Positions 23,170 to 34,262 of a stretch of 64,000 nucleotides of DNA are shown here, one piece after another. Under the pieces are notes generated by a model. The model was not told the origin of the DNA. It saw nothing but the letters and a program-made list of their open reading frames with translations, and did not search any database. The stretch's first letter is position 1, and every line of letters starts with the position of its first letter. The position numbers and the translations under genes were made by a program. The DNA is from Owenia fusiformis (taxonomy: Eukaryota; Annelida; Polychaeta; Sabellida; Oweniidae): the NCBI GenBank assembly GCA_903813345.2, contig CAIIXF020000006.1:14884348-14948347 (forward strand), read 5' to 3'.

Positions 23170-24520
23170 AAAATCCTTGTCTCCGAACTTAGGAAATATT
23201 GTTTTTTTATTGTTAGCCACTATTGTATTTTCCATCATAAAATCTGTATACACATTTCCAAGAGAACTGTTTGACGGATTGTTTTACAATATTCAGGGAT
23301 GCTTTTTTATCCTAATTTTATGGTGTAAAAATCAGGTTTTCAGCTCTTTTTTGGTTATAACTCAACAAGTTTTCCACCAATTTGCTTGAAATTATACAGG
23401 TACCTTAATTTATAGGCTATAAGTTTCGGCAAAACAAGTCACAAAGATTCAAAATGGCCACCACTCTTATTGCAGAAAAATCAGGTTTTCAGCTTGTCTT
23501 TGGTCATAACTCCACAAGTGTTCCATTAATTTGCTTGAAATTAAAAAGGTACCTTTATTATATATTATCAACGATATCTACAAGTTTCGGCAAAATATGT
23601 CGCAAAAATGGCCACCACTCTTATTGCAGAAAAATCAGGTTTTTAGCTTGTTTTTGGTCATAACTCCACAAGTGTTCCATTAATTTGCTTGAAATTAAAA
23701 AGGTACCTTTATTCTATATTATCAACGATATCTACAAGTTTCGGCAAAATATGTCGCAAAAATGGCCACCACTCTTATTGCAGAAAAATCAGGTTTTTAG
23801 CTTGTTTTTGGTCATAACTCCACAAGTGTTCCATTAATTTGCTTGAAATTAAAAAGGTACCTTTATTCTATATTATCAACGATATCTACAAGTTTCGGCA
23901 AAATATGTCGCAAAAATGGCCACCACTCTTATTGCAGAAAAATCAGGTTTTTAGCTTGTTTTTGGTCATAACTCCACAAGTATTCCATCAATTTGCTTAA
24001 AATTGTACAGATACATGTACCCTAATTTCTAAGTTATCAATAATGTCTACAAGCTTCAGCAAAATATGTCTCAAAGATTGAAAATGGCTGCCAATTTTAT
24101 TGTAGAAAAATCAGGTTTTCAGCTTTTTTGTCATAACTTCACAATTATTTCATCATCAATTTGCTTGGAATTGTACATACAGGTACCTTAATTTATTTAT
24201 AAGTTATCAATACTTTGTTTACAAGTTTAGGCAAAATATGTTGTAAATTTCAAAATGGCCGCCACTTTATTGCAAAAAAATCATGTATAAAGCTACCTTT
24301 TAGTGTGCTTGTGAAATTCCTCTGTTCCAACTTCATTACGGAAAATGGTATTTATTGGTCCAAGCTAATACCCATGTTTTTTTATTTTAGCTAGCCAGGT
24401 AGTTCGATAAAATTAGTATGTTTCATAATGTGCAAAAAACTTTGATTATTCTAAGCTCCTACTGTAAACATTAAAAATATTGAAACATTCCCATGTGAGC
24501 GCAGTGCCTGTGGTACTATT
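23170..24520. repeat. Tandem array, ~153-bp unit, 4 close and ~3 diverged copies
   Basis: GCCACCACTCTTATTGCAG recurs at about 23457, 23610, 23764 and 23917 with near-identical units, and diverged copies lie on both sides. The right border (CCATGTGAGCGCAGTGCC at about 24493) is the same terminal word as at the end of the array at 19035-21390, so two unrelated unit types sit in one element type. Confidence 0.88.
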
Positions 24521-25104
24521 TTATTACAAATACTGACTCTCATTGTAAACAATTCCAATAAACAGTCGATCAAAAACAAGAACACTTTACTTCTGGTTTG
24601 AGAATTTGAAAAATTATTTCTAAAAAAGATCTAGTTTTGTTAATTCCTAGCGTAATTTGGGGTTTTTAACAACTATTGATAGAAAAGAATCCATCGGAAT
24701 GATCTTAATGAAGAGAGCATCAGGTAAAATCTCTATTTTTAAATCATTCCAAGTCAAAATTGTAAAAAATTGAAATGTTGCAATTTGTCTGATAGCAAAG
24801 TGAAATGGCTTTGAACCCCCTCCCCCTAACTAGATTTATTTAGTTTTCGATCCGACATTGAACTTTTGATGCCTCCCCTTATGAGGTAGGGAGTATGATA
24901 TTGCGAAATGTTACTGTAGGAATAATGTGACATGAGTTGCGTGTGATATATTTCTCCAGGGGTTGTACTTTGGTATCTCTCAATCTATACCAGCTGCTCA
25001 GCACATATATTTAGCGAAACTTAAGAATAGATTATCAATGTGACAGTTGACCAACCACTAGTTAACACAGGAGTCTTGTTTGAAATAATAAATCTCAACT
25101 TTAA

Positions 25105-25720
25105 AGGCCAGTTTTTGTAATTTTAATCTTTCACTCCAAACATGTTTAATACATAATGATCAATAACTTTGCACCATTTTTAATTCAAATGTAAACTTTT
25201 TCAAGCTTAGCTTGTTATTCATAAAAAGTTGATGATGTTACAAGTTACAGATCATAATGACACGCGGTACTAACTTCGACCGTTAATTTGAATTTTTGAC
25301 CTACCAGATGCTTGAAAATCAAGGATTGCGAGTCTCATACTGCACCATTTTTTCTTCAAACTTATACCATTAAAAGCAAAACAAAATTGCCTTTCTGTCG
25401 GTGCATTACTTAATTGTCCCTCGTTCTAGCAGCATTTTGGTCCCCAGCTGTTAGAAGGCCTTCTCACAGCTGGGGACCAAAATGCCGCTGGAAGTAGGGA
25501 CTCTTTTTAGGAGAATAATGTACCAACAGAAATGGATTTTTGTTATGCTTTGAATGGAACAAGTTTGAAGAAAATCGTTGCAGTATGAGACTACTGATCC
25601 TTGATTTTCAAACATCTGGTAGGTCAAAAATTCAAATTAACAGTCGAAGTTAGTACCGCGTGAATGAATAAGGTAAATGTTTTGAGAAAATTGAGTATGA
25701 GAATTACAGATACAGCCCCT
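25105..25720. mobile_element. TTAA-flanked TIR element (piggyBac/Kolobok-like MITE) with nested hairpin
   Basis: TTAA at 25101-25104 and 25721-25724. The inner ends AGGCCAGTTTTTGTAATTTT and, inverse, AGGGGCTGTATCTGTAATTC are similar. TTAA target sites are characteristic of piggyBac and Kolobok. No coding frame in 616 bp. The middle is occupied by the large palindrome listed separately. Confidence 0.65.
25261..25662. repeat. Large imperfect palindrome, two ~200-bp arms
   Basis: The left arm from CACGCGGTACTAACTTCGA is the reverse complement of the right arm ending TCGAAGTTAGTACCGCGTG, with roughly 85-90% pairing. The centre is at about 25461 (CCCCAGCTG.TAGAAGG / CAGCTGGGG). AATGA directly flanks both ends, a possible 5-bp target duplication. 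In the pre-mRNA of the GT11 gene it would form a ~200-bp hairpin ending 113 bp before the acceptor of exon 2. Confidence 0.9.
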
Positions 25721-25775
25721 TTAAATAGCAAATACTTTCCAACAACTTAACTTCAACTTTAACTCTTTTTATTAG

Positions 25776-26640
25776 GGAAAAAGCTGGCAGCGTCAATCCT
25801 TCAACTTATAACTTGACAATAGCTGATGTAGATTCTTCAGAGGCAGGATTAGGAAACCTGATGTTCATGTACGCGTCAATGTATGGCTTAGCTCTAACAA
25901 ATAATAGGACCCCAGTACTGAAAACAAACCATAGATTATTGAAATATTTCACTTTAAAAGTGATCAAGGTCACAAATGAGGATATTGACAGTTCCAGACT
26001 TGAGTACACCAAAGTTATGGTACCATGTTGTGCTAAATATTTCCCAAATCTTTGTAATTTGAGTCCTGGAAACCATCAAATCTCAGGCTATTTACAATCT
26101 TGGAAATATTTTGATTTTGTGAAACCTGATATTCTTGAACAGTTTCAATTTGATTTGAAGACATCTCAGTTGGCTAAAGAATTTATTTCTGAAATTAAGA
26201 AAGGATTGTCTGGTCAAATTACTCTCATAGGAGTCCATGTTCGAAGAGGCGACATGATCTCAAAAAAGAACATTGATTTTGGTCATCAGGTTGCAACAAC
26301 AGAATATCTGAAAAACGCAATGCTTTATTTCAAGCAAAAGTATCCAAAACTTGCATTTGTAATATTAACATCAAATGACGACCTCTCATGGACGAAACAA
26401 AACATCAACCTTACTGAAGATATATACTTCTCTGAAAACCATTCGGAGATAGAAGATCTGGCGATTTTGACACATTGTAATCACACCATCATAACAACAG
26501 GGACATTTGGATGGTGGGGAGGATATTTAACAGGGGGGACCACAGTGTACTTTAGGGACTGGCCCAGAGCCGGGAGTCCCCTTGACAAGGGGACAAACCA
26601 TACTGAATATTTTCCAAAGAGTTGGATTGGAATGTCCTGA
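25776..26640 (+). CDS. GT11 alpha-1,2-fucosyltransferase-like, exon 2 (catalytic domain)
   Basis: Encodes residues 72-359 and ends at TGA 26638-26640. GLGNLMFMYASMYGLA (96-111) is the N-terminal glycosyltransferase-family-11 signature. GVHVRRGD (224-231) is motif I, with the Arg residues that contact GDP-fucose in the family. TTGTFGWWGGYL (312-323) followed by VYFRDWP is the C-terminal motif. All three are intact, so an active enzyme adding alpha-1,2-fucose to galactose-terminated glycans in the Golgi is likely; the acceptor cannot be read from sequence. The acceptor splice site is 25774-25775. Codons before the first Met (EKAGSVNPSTYNL) are open and belong to the exon. The gene lies tail to tail with the GT10 gene. 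Confidence 0.93.
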
Positions 26641-27610
26641 TTGATCACCATTAGCTAGGAACACTGATTAACTATTAAAAATGATAATGTACTTACTGGG
26701 CTAAATTGAGAGGGAATTGGGAGTGCTTTGCTTGAAATTGTACAGGTTGTACAGTAGCTAAGATTATATAAAGTTAGTTATGATAGATATCTTTTTTGAC
26801 TTTCATCTCTGACAAATGGATCACTATAAAGGTTTTTACAAGTGTTAGGTGTTACAAGTGTATTAAAATAATTCATCAAGATATTACATTTACACAATGA
26901 CACTTTACAGTGTTTATATTAGTGGTGCAACTCACCAGAAAAATGCCACTGGAGTAGAAAGTGTAAAAATGCCACTGTAATTGAGTGTCACAAATCACAA
27001 TGAGAAAAAAATGTAAAAATTAAAAACTCACCCCGAAGTCTGTTTCAAGACCAAATAAATACTATTTTAGTGACTACCAATACCATATTATGTAAATTGC
27101 TTTAATTTGGCGCTATTTAATTTTACGGATAAGGCAAATTTTGAAATTTTGGCTGCTATTTAATTTGGTTCCCTGGAAAATTCCTGGAGATCCTTTCAAA
27201 ATTTTAGTGAAGATATAAATTGCCGTTTTTTTCTTCTTTTCGCCATATCAAAGGGGTGCCAAATTAACCCAATCTACAGTATGTCACTAGCACAAGTGAT
27301 GAGATATTGTTATAGTCTCCAACTTTTTTTGTGGATGGTGTTTGGCAGTCGGCATCTGTAACAAATGATAGGTAGTGATATTTTGCATCCTAATGCATTG
27401 TCTCAAAATATTCTGATTAGGCCCTATGCAACAATTTTTCAAAAATACATATCCCATTGTAACATAACTATAATTTCTTTTAAACTTATTTATTTCAAAT
27501 TGCTAAACAATCCCTTGATTTAATCCCTGTTTTATGGCATTTAATGTTATATTCAAAGGTATTCTGCAAAATATATCTCTGAATCTTCAAGGCATGTTTG
27601 ATTTATTGTA
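26641..27610. other. 3' flank of GT11 gene
   Basis: AT-rich 3' UTR and spacer. AATAAA at 27054-27059 is a candidate polyadenylation signal about 415 bp after the stop. No further gene or clear repeat. Confidence 0.45.
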
Positions 27611-27780
27611 CAGTGAATCCTGTGTAAGTGGAACGGTGTATAGCCTACAAAATAATGTTCTAATCTTAGAGGTAGCCTAAATCTTCGAATAAGTTTATGG
27701 AGAATGGAATATTAAAATGTTCTACTCATGGAGGCAGGGTGTTCCACTTACAGAGTTGTTCCACTTTACAGGTTTCATTG
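27611..27780. mobile_element. Short pogo/Tigger-like element (MITE) flanked by TA
   Basis: CAGTGAATCCTGTGTAAGTG at the left, CTTTACAGGTTTCATTG at the right, TA on both sides. Interior TGTTCCACTT words. Non-coding, more diverged than the copies near position 132. Confidence 0.7.
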
Positions 27781-28759
27781 TACTTCTAGGTATTTCAGTT
27801 TGTGAGATAATTCATTCCAGCTTTTCATACACTCCTCAACAAAAGTTTAGCAATTGGAATTTCCTTTTTAAAATAATTTTTTATATCGCCTAGGGTTAAG
27901 TTTTTATAGTATTATCTCCCCTAGGGTATATCAACCTTGAGCAAGATTTCTTTCTTTAGCCACTTGCCTGATTTAGATGGTTGGCAGATACAAACAAAAA
28001 CAGTCTTTTCAAACATGTCATCAAATAAGGTTGCAAAACATATGAAGGGGGTTGTAAATCTTATATAATATATCAGTTAACCTGAACTTTTCGATGATGG
28101 ACATTTCATTCCTGTTTCTCTATTTGTGTAACATCTAGATGTGGAATAGCATGATATAAAACAAATGTTTCACCAATAGAATAATAATAAACTTTAAGAC
28201 ATTTTATAGGAATGTACACTTGTTTTTATTACAAAAATAGCCTATCAATCTTTCCTGATTTCCATGCTTGATTCAAGAAAATAATTGCCATTTTATTGCA
28301 TCCTTATGAGACCTATGTACATACGAGTATATGGATTTACAATGTAAGGCGCCTTGACATACATACAATCATTGATGTATAACTTAGCCCATAACAACCG
28401 CACATAATGACAAAAATAGATGGGAAAAATGAAAAAAAATTAACTTGGGAGAATAAAGAAAAAATGATTATACATGTATATTGTTTGGAACTATGCCCTA
28501 ACATGAAATGTCCCGTTTATTTCCAATTAAAGAAAATGTCAAATTAACTTTTACCATTTATATTTATATGAGTCATAAATAGAATCACTTTGCCTTACAT
28601 TGGTTAATAGTTATGGACTAAGTTTCTCCGCATAAATAATGAAGTACAAATAAAATGCAATAAAAATCTGGAATGTACAGTAACTGATGAAAGATCTATT
28701 CTGCTCTTAATTGGAACCTCAGACCAATGTGATAAGTCACAAATATCTAAGGATATAAG
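27781..28759. other. Unassigned AT-rich spacer
   Basis: No coding exon, RNA gene or repeat structure seen. Confidence 0.45.
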
Positions 28760-29220
28760 TGCTATTATCCTATGCCAAGTAGAGTTTTAGGAAGATAAGT
28801 TGGTAAGATATATCCCGTATCCTGATTTTGAGGTTTCCATATCTAGAACCTCCATATCTCCCGCTTCGGTGTATATCTTCCCGCTTCCGGTAAGTAGTGG
28901 AAATGCAATAAAATGACTTTGCATATGAATGATAAGTTTATTTTTACACCTTGTACTATTGAAATTGCCATATGCCCCTGAAAACTCTACTTGGTATAGG
29001 ATAAAGCAGTTATGTACGGTCGGTTTGGATATTGGGTTCATCCCTCGTGAAATATGCACATCTACCTTCGGTCCCTACGGTCCCTACGGTCCCTCAGGTA
29101 GATATGCATATCTCCCTCTGGATAAACCCCATATCCAAAACCTCCCGGTACATAACCCTTATATATCGAAGGAAATAAGTACAGACTATACTAATATTGA
29201 AGGATATTAGTACTATAGGC
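28760..29220. repeat. Complex inverted-repeat region
   Basis: TATCCTATGCCAAGTAGAG (about 28769) is the inverse of CTCTACTTGGTATAGGATA (about 28985). Further inside and outside there are partly inverse pieces and a triplicated CTACGGTCC followed by an ATATGCATAT palindrome (29060-29120). It may be the remains of a fold-back element. Non-coding. Confidence 0.5.
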
Positions 29221-29311
29221 TAGTGCAGTGCAGTGCAGAATTTCTGTACTTACAAGAGTCTTAAAAATCCTATTTAATTGTACTTATGTGTTAAACATGC
29301 TTGCTTACATA

Positions 29312-29446
29312 TAATGCCTGATTCGCATTTGCTCTGATTCATCAGCAAGCAACCAGCCGACAGGCCAATTGAGTGTTTTGTTCAAAACTGAATGCAATCG
29401 GCCGGCCGCCAGTGGATGAATTGGAGCAAATGTGACTTGGGCATTA
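29312..29446. mobile_element. Short TIR element, CATTTGCTC family
   Basis: Ends TAATGCCTGATTCGCATTTG and CAAATGTGACTTGGGCATTA are inverse with few mismatches. The core contains CGGCCGGCCG. Related to 17065-17229. 135 bp, non-coding. Confidence 0.7.
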
Positions 29447-29800
29447 CATGTGCTACATATTGAAAATTCTCATAGCTAAAACTCTCATTCCTAATGAATT
29501 ATTTTACCCCAAGTACATGTGCCATCAAACAGAGAAGGGACACTCACAAGATTCGATTTATTAATTTCTACTTCTGTTCAATGCTCAGAACACCCCCTCC
29601 CACTTGCCAGTACTACTGTACTATTTGTGTTTCTGACACTTCTCATAAGGTGACACTGTCAAATTCTAACTTTTTCAATCCCATATTTTGGATGATCCAT
29701 GGACTAACATGCCAGGCCATTAGAACATATTTACATAAATAAGTCATTAACTGTCATCGTTAGTATCACCAAGGCAGCACCATTCCATATTGGATTCAAC
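29447..29800. other. Unassigned spacer
   Basis: No feature seen. Confidence 0.4.
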
Positions 29801-30000
29801 ATACTGTACTCCTGGTAATTTTCGCGCGCTACTATATTTGGTCCTTTTCGCGAGTTTTGGAAAATTTGCGAAACATAATAGCCGTGAAATTCCTCCATTT
29901 TTAATTCGTGAAATTTGCAGAGATTAATAGCCGCAAAATTTCAAAAAACTGAAAATTACACGAAATATAATAGCGTCAAATATTAGTGGGAGTACAGTAT
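29801..30000. mobile_element. 200-bp TIR element with ATACTGTACTCC ends
   Basis: ATACTGTACTCC at the left and GGAGTACAGTAT at the right are perfect inverses. The interior is palindromic in style (TTCGCGAGTTTTGGAAAATTT, AATTTGCGAAACATAATAG, AATAGCCGTGAAATT). Non-coding. Superfamily not assigned. Confidence 0.65.
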
Positions 30001-30013
30001 TTCATTTCGTAAA

Positions 30014-30613
30014 GTAGTTTTTGTGTAAAAAACTGGGTGACCAGGTACTTAACGTTCCTAGCAGGGTTAGGAATTTTTTTATTTATAACGTTGGATCTGG
30101 ACGATACATGTACGTTATTTTCGACGTCACGTTTTGAGGTTATTTCACAATGAAGAACGTTTTGACAACGTTAATTTTTAACGTTAAAATAATGTCGGTA
30201 ATGGACCCATTTAGTGAGAACATGTTGACGTCTTTGTAACGTTTCCTTAACTCACAAATATTTTGAAGCCATTTCCACAATGTTGAAATTCAACCATCCA
30301 TCAACGTTTTGCTGAATATTTAAATAACGTCAGATTAATACGGTCCATATTGAGGTTATTTCAAATCGAAAAAACGTTTCGACAACGTTAAATTTTAACG
30401 TTAGCAATATGTCGGATCGATAATTTTAAAATGTGCTCTGACTCGTATAGGGTAAAAATATCAAACAGCAGTGCACTCGAAAGGCTAAGTCTGTCAAGTC
30501 AATTCGCTACTATATATCGGGGGCAATGAGGAACTTTGAAAGTTTGTAACCCTGCTAGGAACGGTACGGAACGGTACCCAGTTACCCAGTCACCCGGTTT
30601 TTAACACAAACCC
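30014..30613. mobile_element. 600-bp TIR element, AACGTT-rich, possible 6-bp TSD
   Basis: The terminal ~50 bp are inverse: TTTGTGTAAAAAACTGGGTG with GTTCCTAGCAGGGTTA at the left, and TAACCCTGCTAGGAAC with CACCCGGTTTTTAACACAAA at the right. CGTAAA lies directly outside both ends (30008-30013, 30614-30619). The interior is dense in AACGTT words and partly matches the reverse complement of 3660-3720. No coding frame. Confidence 0.75.
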
Positions 30614-30619
30614 CGTAAA

Positions 30620-31432
30620 ACGATTCTAAAAAGTCTAACAGTAGCCTATTAGGGTAGATGGTTGGTCTAACAGAATGCATTACTGATAAAATCTACTTAA
30701 AAATATTTGAGTTGAAATTGATTTTACTGTTAGGCTATGTTGCTCAGTCAGGTGCCCAGTACCAAAAAAAAACATGTACTATATCTTGTCCCTCCACCCA
30801 CAACAGGTTGTTTTTGGAAATCACTCATACTTCAAGCTACCTGTTCGGGGTACTAGAATATATAATAGCCATTTGTGCATTTCTTTTCAAAACCTGATTT
30901 TACAATACAGGCAATATTTTTATATTATTATAATCAATACACCCTTTTTCTAGATCTCAGGTTCCAGCACTGGCTACCAGAGGGCTATGGGTTGAGGATG
31001 TGAAGTTAAAAGAAAGAACTAAGTTGATCCTGAATTTAAAAATAAAAGTTCTTGGTCAGTTAAATTTATGAATCTCAAAACAAAGTACATGTACAAACAA
31101 TATGGCAACTTATGTTATGGCAAATTCAGAGTACATTTTTATGATTTTTAGAATCATTGTGAAGTTGATGATACAAAAGCAAGCAAATAAAAGCAAAATA
31201 TTTCAATATAGTGAGCATAAAATCCACTTTAACATCAAGAAAAATAAACACCTTGTCTAACATATGTATCTGCCATTCATGCATGATTATTTTGTCGTAT
31301 TAATCACTGATACACAGGGTCAAAATGCAAAATTTAACATGCAAGAGAAGTATTTCCCTCAAGCCTTTGCACATGTTACACAGATATACCTATTACGCAG
31401 GTATGCAGCTGCTCGTGTGTATGTATCATATA
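30620..31432. other. Unassigned spacer
   Basis: AT-rich. No gene or repeat that I can support. Confidence 0.4.
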
Positions 31433-32782
31433 CAGTAAAACCTGTATATCTGAACACCTGGCTAATCCGAACACCTTCCAATTTGAACACTTTTTTTCGG
31501 TCCCATTTTTTCCTCCCATTGACTCCCATGTTAAAAAAACCTTGAAATCTGAACACCTCCTAATTTGAACAGTGAACAACCAGATTTGAAAAAGTGACCT
31601 GTCTAATCTGAACATTTTTATCAGAAATCAAATGTCTGGACATTTCAATTATAGCCAAATATTGAGTCAATGTTATAGTTGTTATTTATCTTTACATATA
31701 CAATGTAATCAAAGAACCAATATTGTCCTAACTAACTTATTTAGTCTCAGTGACATCCCTAATTTGTGGAAAACAATAGGATGTTTTGGAAAGGTGTGAA
31801 TACAGGAGTTAATTGGTTTATCCTTATTGTAAATTAACTGGATGTTTTTGATTTGGATTATGAACAGGTCTTGACTGTTTTATATCCCATGGGTCTGTTA
31901 TGATAGCTAAGATTCAATCAGCAAATGTTTTATAATCACAAGGACAACATAGACGACATTTGCAGACAAGATTTAGAAAAGAACTGAATGTTTTTGATTT
32001 GGATTAAGAGAAAGGTGAGAATCTGGGAGATAATTAGTTTATCCTTATTGTAAATTAACTGGATGTTTTTGATTTGGATTATGAACAGCTCTTAACTGTT
32101 TTATATCCCATGGGTCTGTTATGATAGCTAAGATTCAATCAGCAAATGTTTTATAATCACAAGGACAACACAGACGACATTTGCAGACAAGATTATATCA
32201 CAAGAAAGAGAAAAAATATCCTATCACTAAAATGTCTCCTAAAAGGCATACATCTGACATCCTGAATGCCCTTGATATTTTGAAAGATTATGCATCATCT
32301 TGAATGAACACTCATGAAAAATTCTTTTTACTTGAAGAGGATATCTACTCAAATATTGCTAATACTAAAAGTGCCAAGAAACAAACAACAATGAAGGACT
32401 TTTTCAAGCAAAAGTAAAGCAGTTCTATATTACCATAATATGGGATAAGTCATTTGATAAGCATAAGATTTCGTACGAGACTATCATATACTTCTACAGT
32501 GCATTACAAAGTTTTTGCCAAAATATAAGAGTTATTTTTACTAAAACGATGATATTGTTCAAAATATAAATAAAAAATAGCATATAGGCTATAGGACTAT
32601 TGTAGAATTAACTCATCAACAACATTTATTGTTTTCTGACTTAGTATTAAGTGTTCAATATAGTGGACTGAACAATGAAAATCCCCCCCCCCCGACCAAC
32701 AAAATCCTCGAAATTTGAACACCTGCCAATTTGAACGCTTTTGGCTGGTCCCGTGGGTGTTCGGATTAGACAGGTTTTACTG
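31433..32782 (+). mobile_element. Decayed pogo/Tigger-like DNA transposon (1.35 kb)
   Basis: Starts CAGTAAAACCTGTATATCTG and ends with the inverse GATTAGACAGGTTTTACTG, between TA dinucleotides (31431-31432, 32783-32784). It retains the C-terminal end of a transposase (32232-32417). Near both ends, TTTGAACACCT and CTAATCNGAACA words repeat. An internal ~140-bp block (31833-31973) recurs at 32053-32192. It is clearly dead, but it is the only family member here with transposase sequence, which assigns the many short CAGTAAAACCTGT elements to the pogo/Tigger branch of Tc1/mariner. Confidence 0.75.
32232..32417 (+). pseudogene. Transposase C-terminal remnant (pogo/Tigger type)
   Basis: One frame reads SDILNALDILKDYASS, a TGA stop, then MNTHEKFFLLEEDIYSNI and KKQTTMKDFFKQK before TAA. 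A helix with ALD.L..Y and a terminal KQ(T/S)T(M/I/L).DFF is how pogo/Tigger and related CENP-B-like DDE transposases commonly end. The catalytic region is not recognisable, and the in-frame TGA confirms that it is broken. Confidence 0.65.
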
Positions 32783-33224
32783 TACCTATATTTTAGAGTA
32801 TAAATGTTCAAATCACAGCATAATTATGTTGCTACACATTGTTCATTAACAGGTGAATAGCACATTTTATCAAAAATGTATTTTTAATAACAAGAATGGG
32901 AATTGATTTTCAATTAATTAAATTTTCACAGCACAAGAAGAGAAATTTTGCAAATACTTGGGTTTATCACAGCAATGATCTCCCCTCTCCAGACTGATTC
33001 TATAGAAAGCAGAGAAGATGCTGACCCTAGTTTTGCTTATACTAATATTGACCTAGGCCTACCAAATCAAAAATAATATATGAAAAAAATATGAAAATAC
33101 ATCTTTTCTCTTCATTTGTATACATATTTCAGACTAAGCCAGTGTTTAACCGGTTAGTTGACTGTTAAACACGGAGTTGATCGCTGGATCTTGGTGATTG
33201 TAAAGATTTTACATTTTGGCATGG
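32783..33224. other. Unassigned spacer
   Basis: No feature seen. Confidence 0.4.
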
Positions 33225-34262
33225 CAACGCAAGATCCTTGCATAGTATGGTTGTACTAAGGTGTCATTGTATGGCATGGTTGCACTAAGGTGTCCTTGCA
33301 TTGCATGGTTGCACTAATGTGTTCTTCTGGCATGGTTTCACTAAGGTGTCCTTGCATGGCATGATTGCACGAAGCAGCAGAACAGCCTAGCAGTACATGG
33401 TTGCATTAGCAGCAGTACAGCCTAGCAGTACATGGTTGCATTAGCAGCAATACAGCCTAGCAGTACATGGTTGCATTAGCAGCAGAACAGCCTAGCAGTA
33501 CATGATTGCACGAAGCAGCAGAACAGCCTAGCAGTACATGATTGCACGAAGCAGCAGTACAGCCTAGCAGTACATGGTTGCATTAGCAGCAGTATAGCCT
33601 AGCAGTATATGGTTGCATTAGCAGCAATACAGCCTAGCAGTACATGATTGCACGAAGCAGCAGAACAGCCTAGCAGTACATGATTGCACGAAGCAGCAGA
33701 ACAGCCTAGCAGTACATGGTTGCATTAGCAGCAGTACAGCCTAGCAGTACATGGTTGCATTAGCAGCAGTACAGCCTAGCAGTATATGGTTGCATTAGCA
33801 GCAATACAGCCTAGCAGTACATGATTGCACGAAGCAGCAGAACAGCCTAGCAGTACATGGTTGCATTAGCAGCAGTACAGCCTAGCAGTACATGGTTGCA
33901 TTAGCAGCAGTACAGCCTAGCAGTACATGGTTGCATTAGCAGCAATACAGCCTAGCAGTACATGGTTGCATTAGCAGCAGTACAGCCTAGCAGTACATGG
34001 TTGCATTAGCAGCAATACAGCCTAGTAGTACATGGTTGCATTAGCAGCAATACAGCCAAGCAGTACATGGTTGCATTAGCAGCAATACAGCCAAGCAGTA
34101 CATGGTTGCATTAGCAGCAATACAGCCTAGCAGTATATGGTTGCATTAGCAGCAATACAGCCAAGCAGTACATGGTTGCATTAGCAGCAATACAGCCTAG
34201 CAGTACATGGTTGCATTAGCAGCAATACAGCCAAGCAGTACATGGTTGCATTAGCAGCAGTA
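33225..34262. repeat. Minisatellite, 35/36-bp unit, about 25 copies, with a ~30-bp leader array
   Basis: From about 33365 the 35-bp unit ATGGTTGCATTAGCAGCA followed by ATACAGCCTAGCAGTAC repeats head to tail. A 36-bp variant (ATGATTGCACGAAGCAGCAG) is interspersed in blocks. 33230-33370 is an older array of GGCATGGTTGCACTAAGGTG units about 30 bp long from which the main unit seems to have evolved. It lies between the 3' ends of the two fucosyltransferase genes. Direct repeats are contiguous, without unique spacers, so it is not a CRISPR array. Confidence 0.95.

Larger units (their letters stand above)
18547..25775 (+). other. GT11 gene intron (7.2 kb, repeat-filled)
   Basis: Phase-2 intron with AG at 25774-25775 after CTCTTTTTATTAG. 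It contains three separate tandem arrays (19035-21390, 21513-22425, 23170-24520) and a TTAA-flanked element with a large hairpin (25105-25720). Of the rest, 18550-19030, 22430-23160 and 24530-25100 hold no recognised feature except a 21-bp inverted pair GACTTCACTTCTTGAA/TTCAAGAAGTGAAGTC around 22950-22990. Confidence 0.75.

Noticed and set aside
28787-29210. Overlapping ~90-codon frames on both strands
   Set aside because: Both lie in the inverted-repeat region with the triplicated CTACGGTCC. Symmetric openness indicates a repeat effect.
33365-34262. CRISPR-like regular repeats of 35 bp
   Set aside because: Repeats are contiguous with no unique spacers, and the host is a eukaryote. It is a minisatellite.
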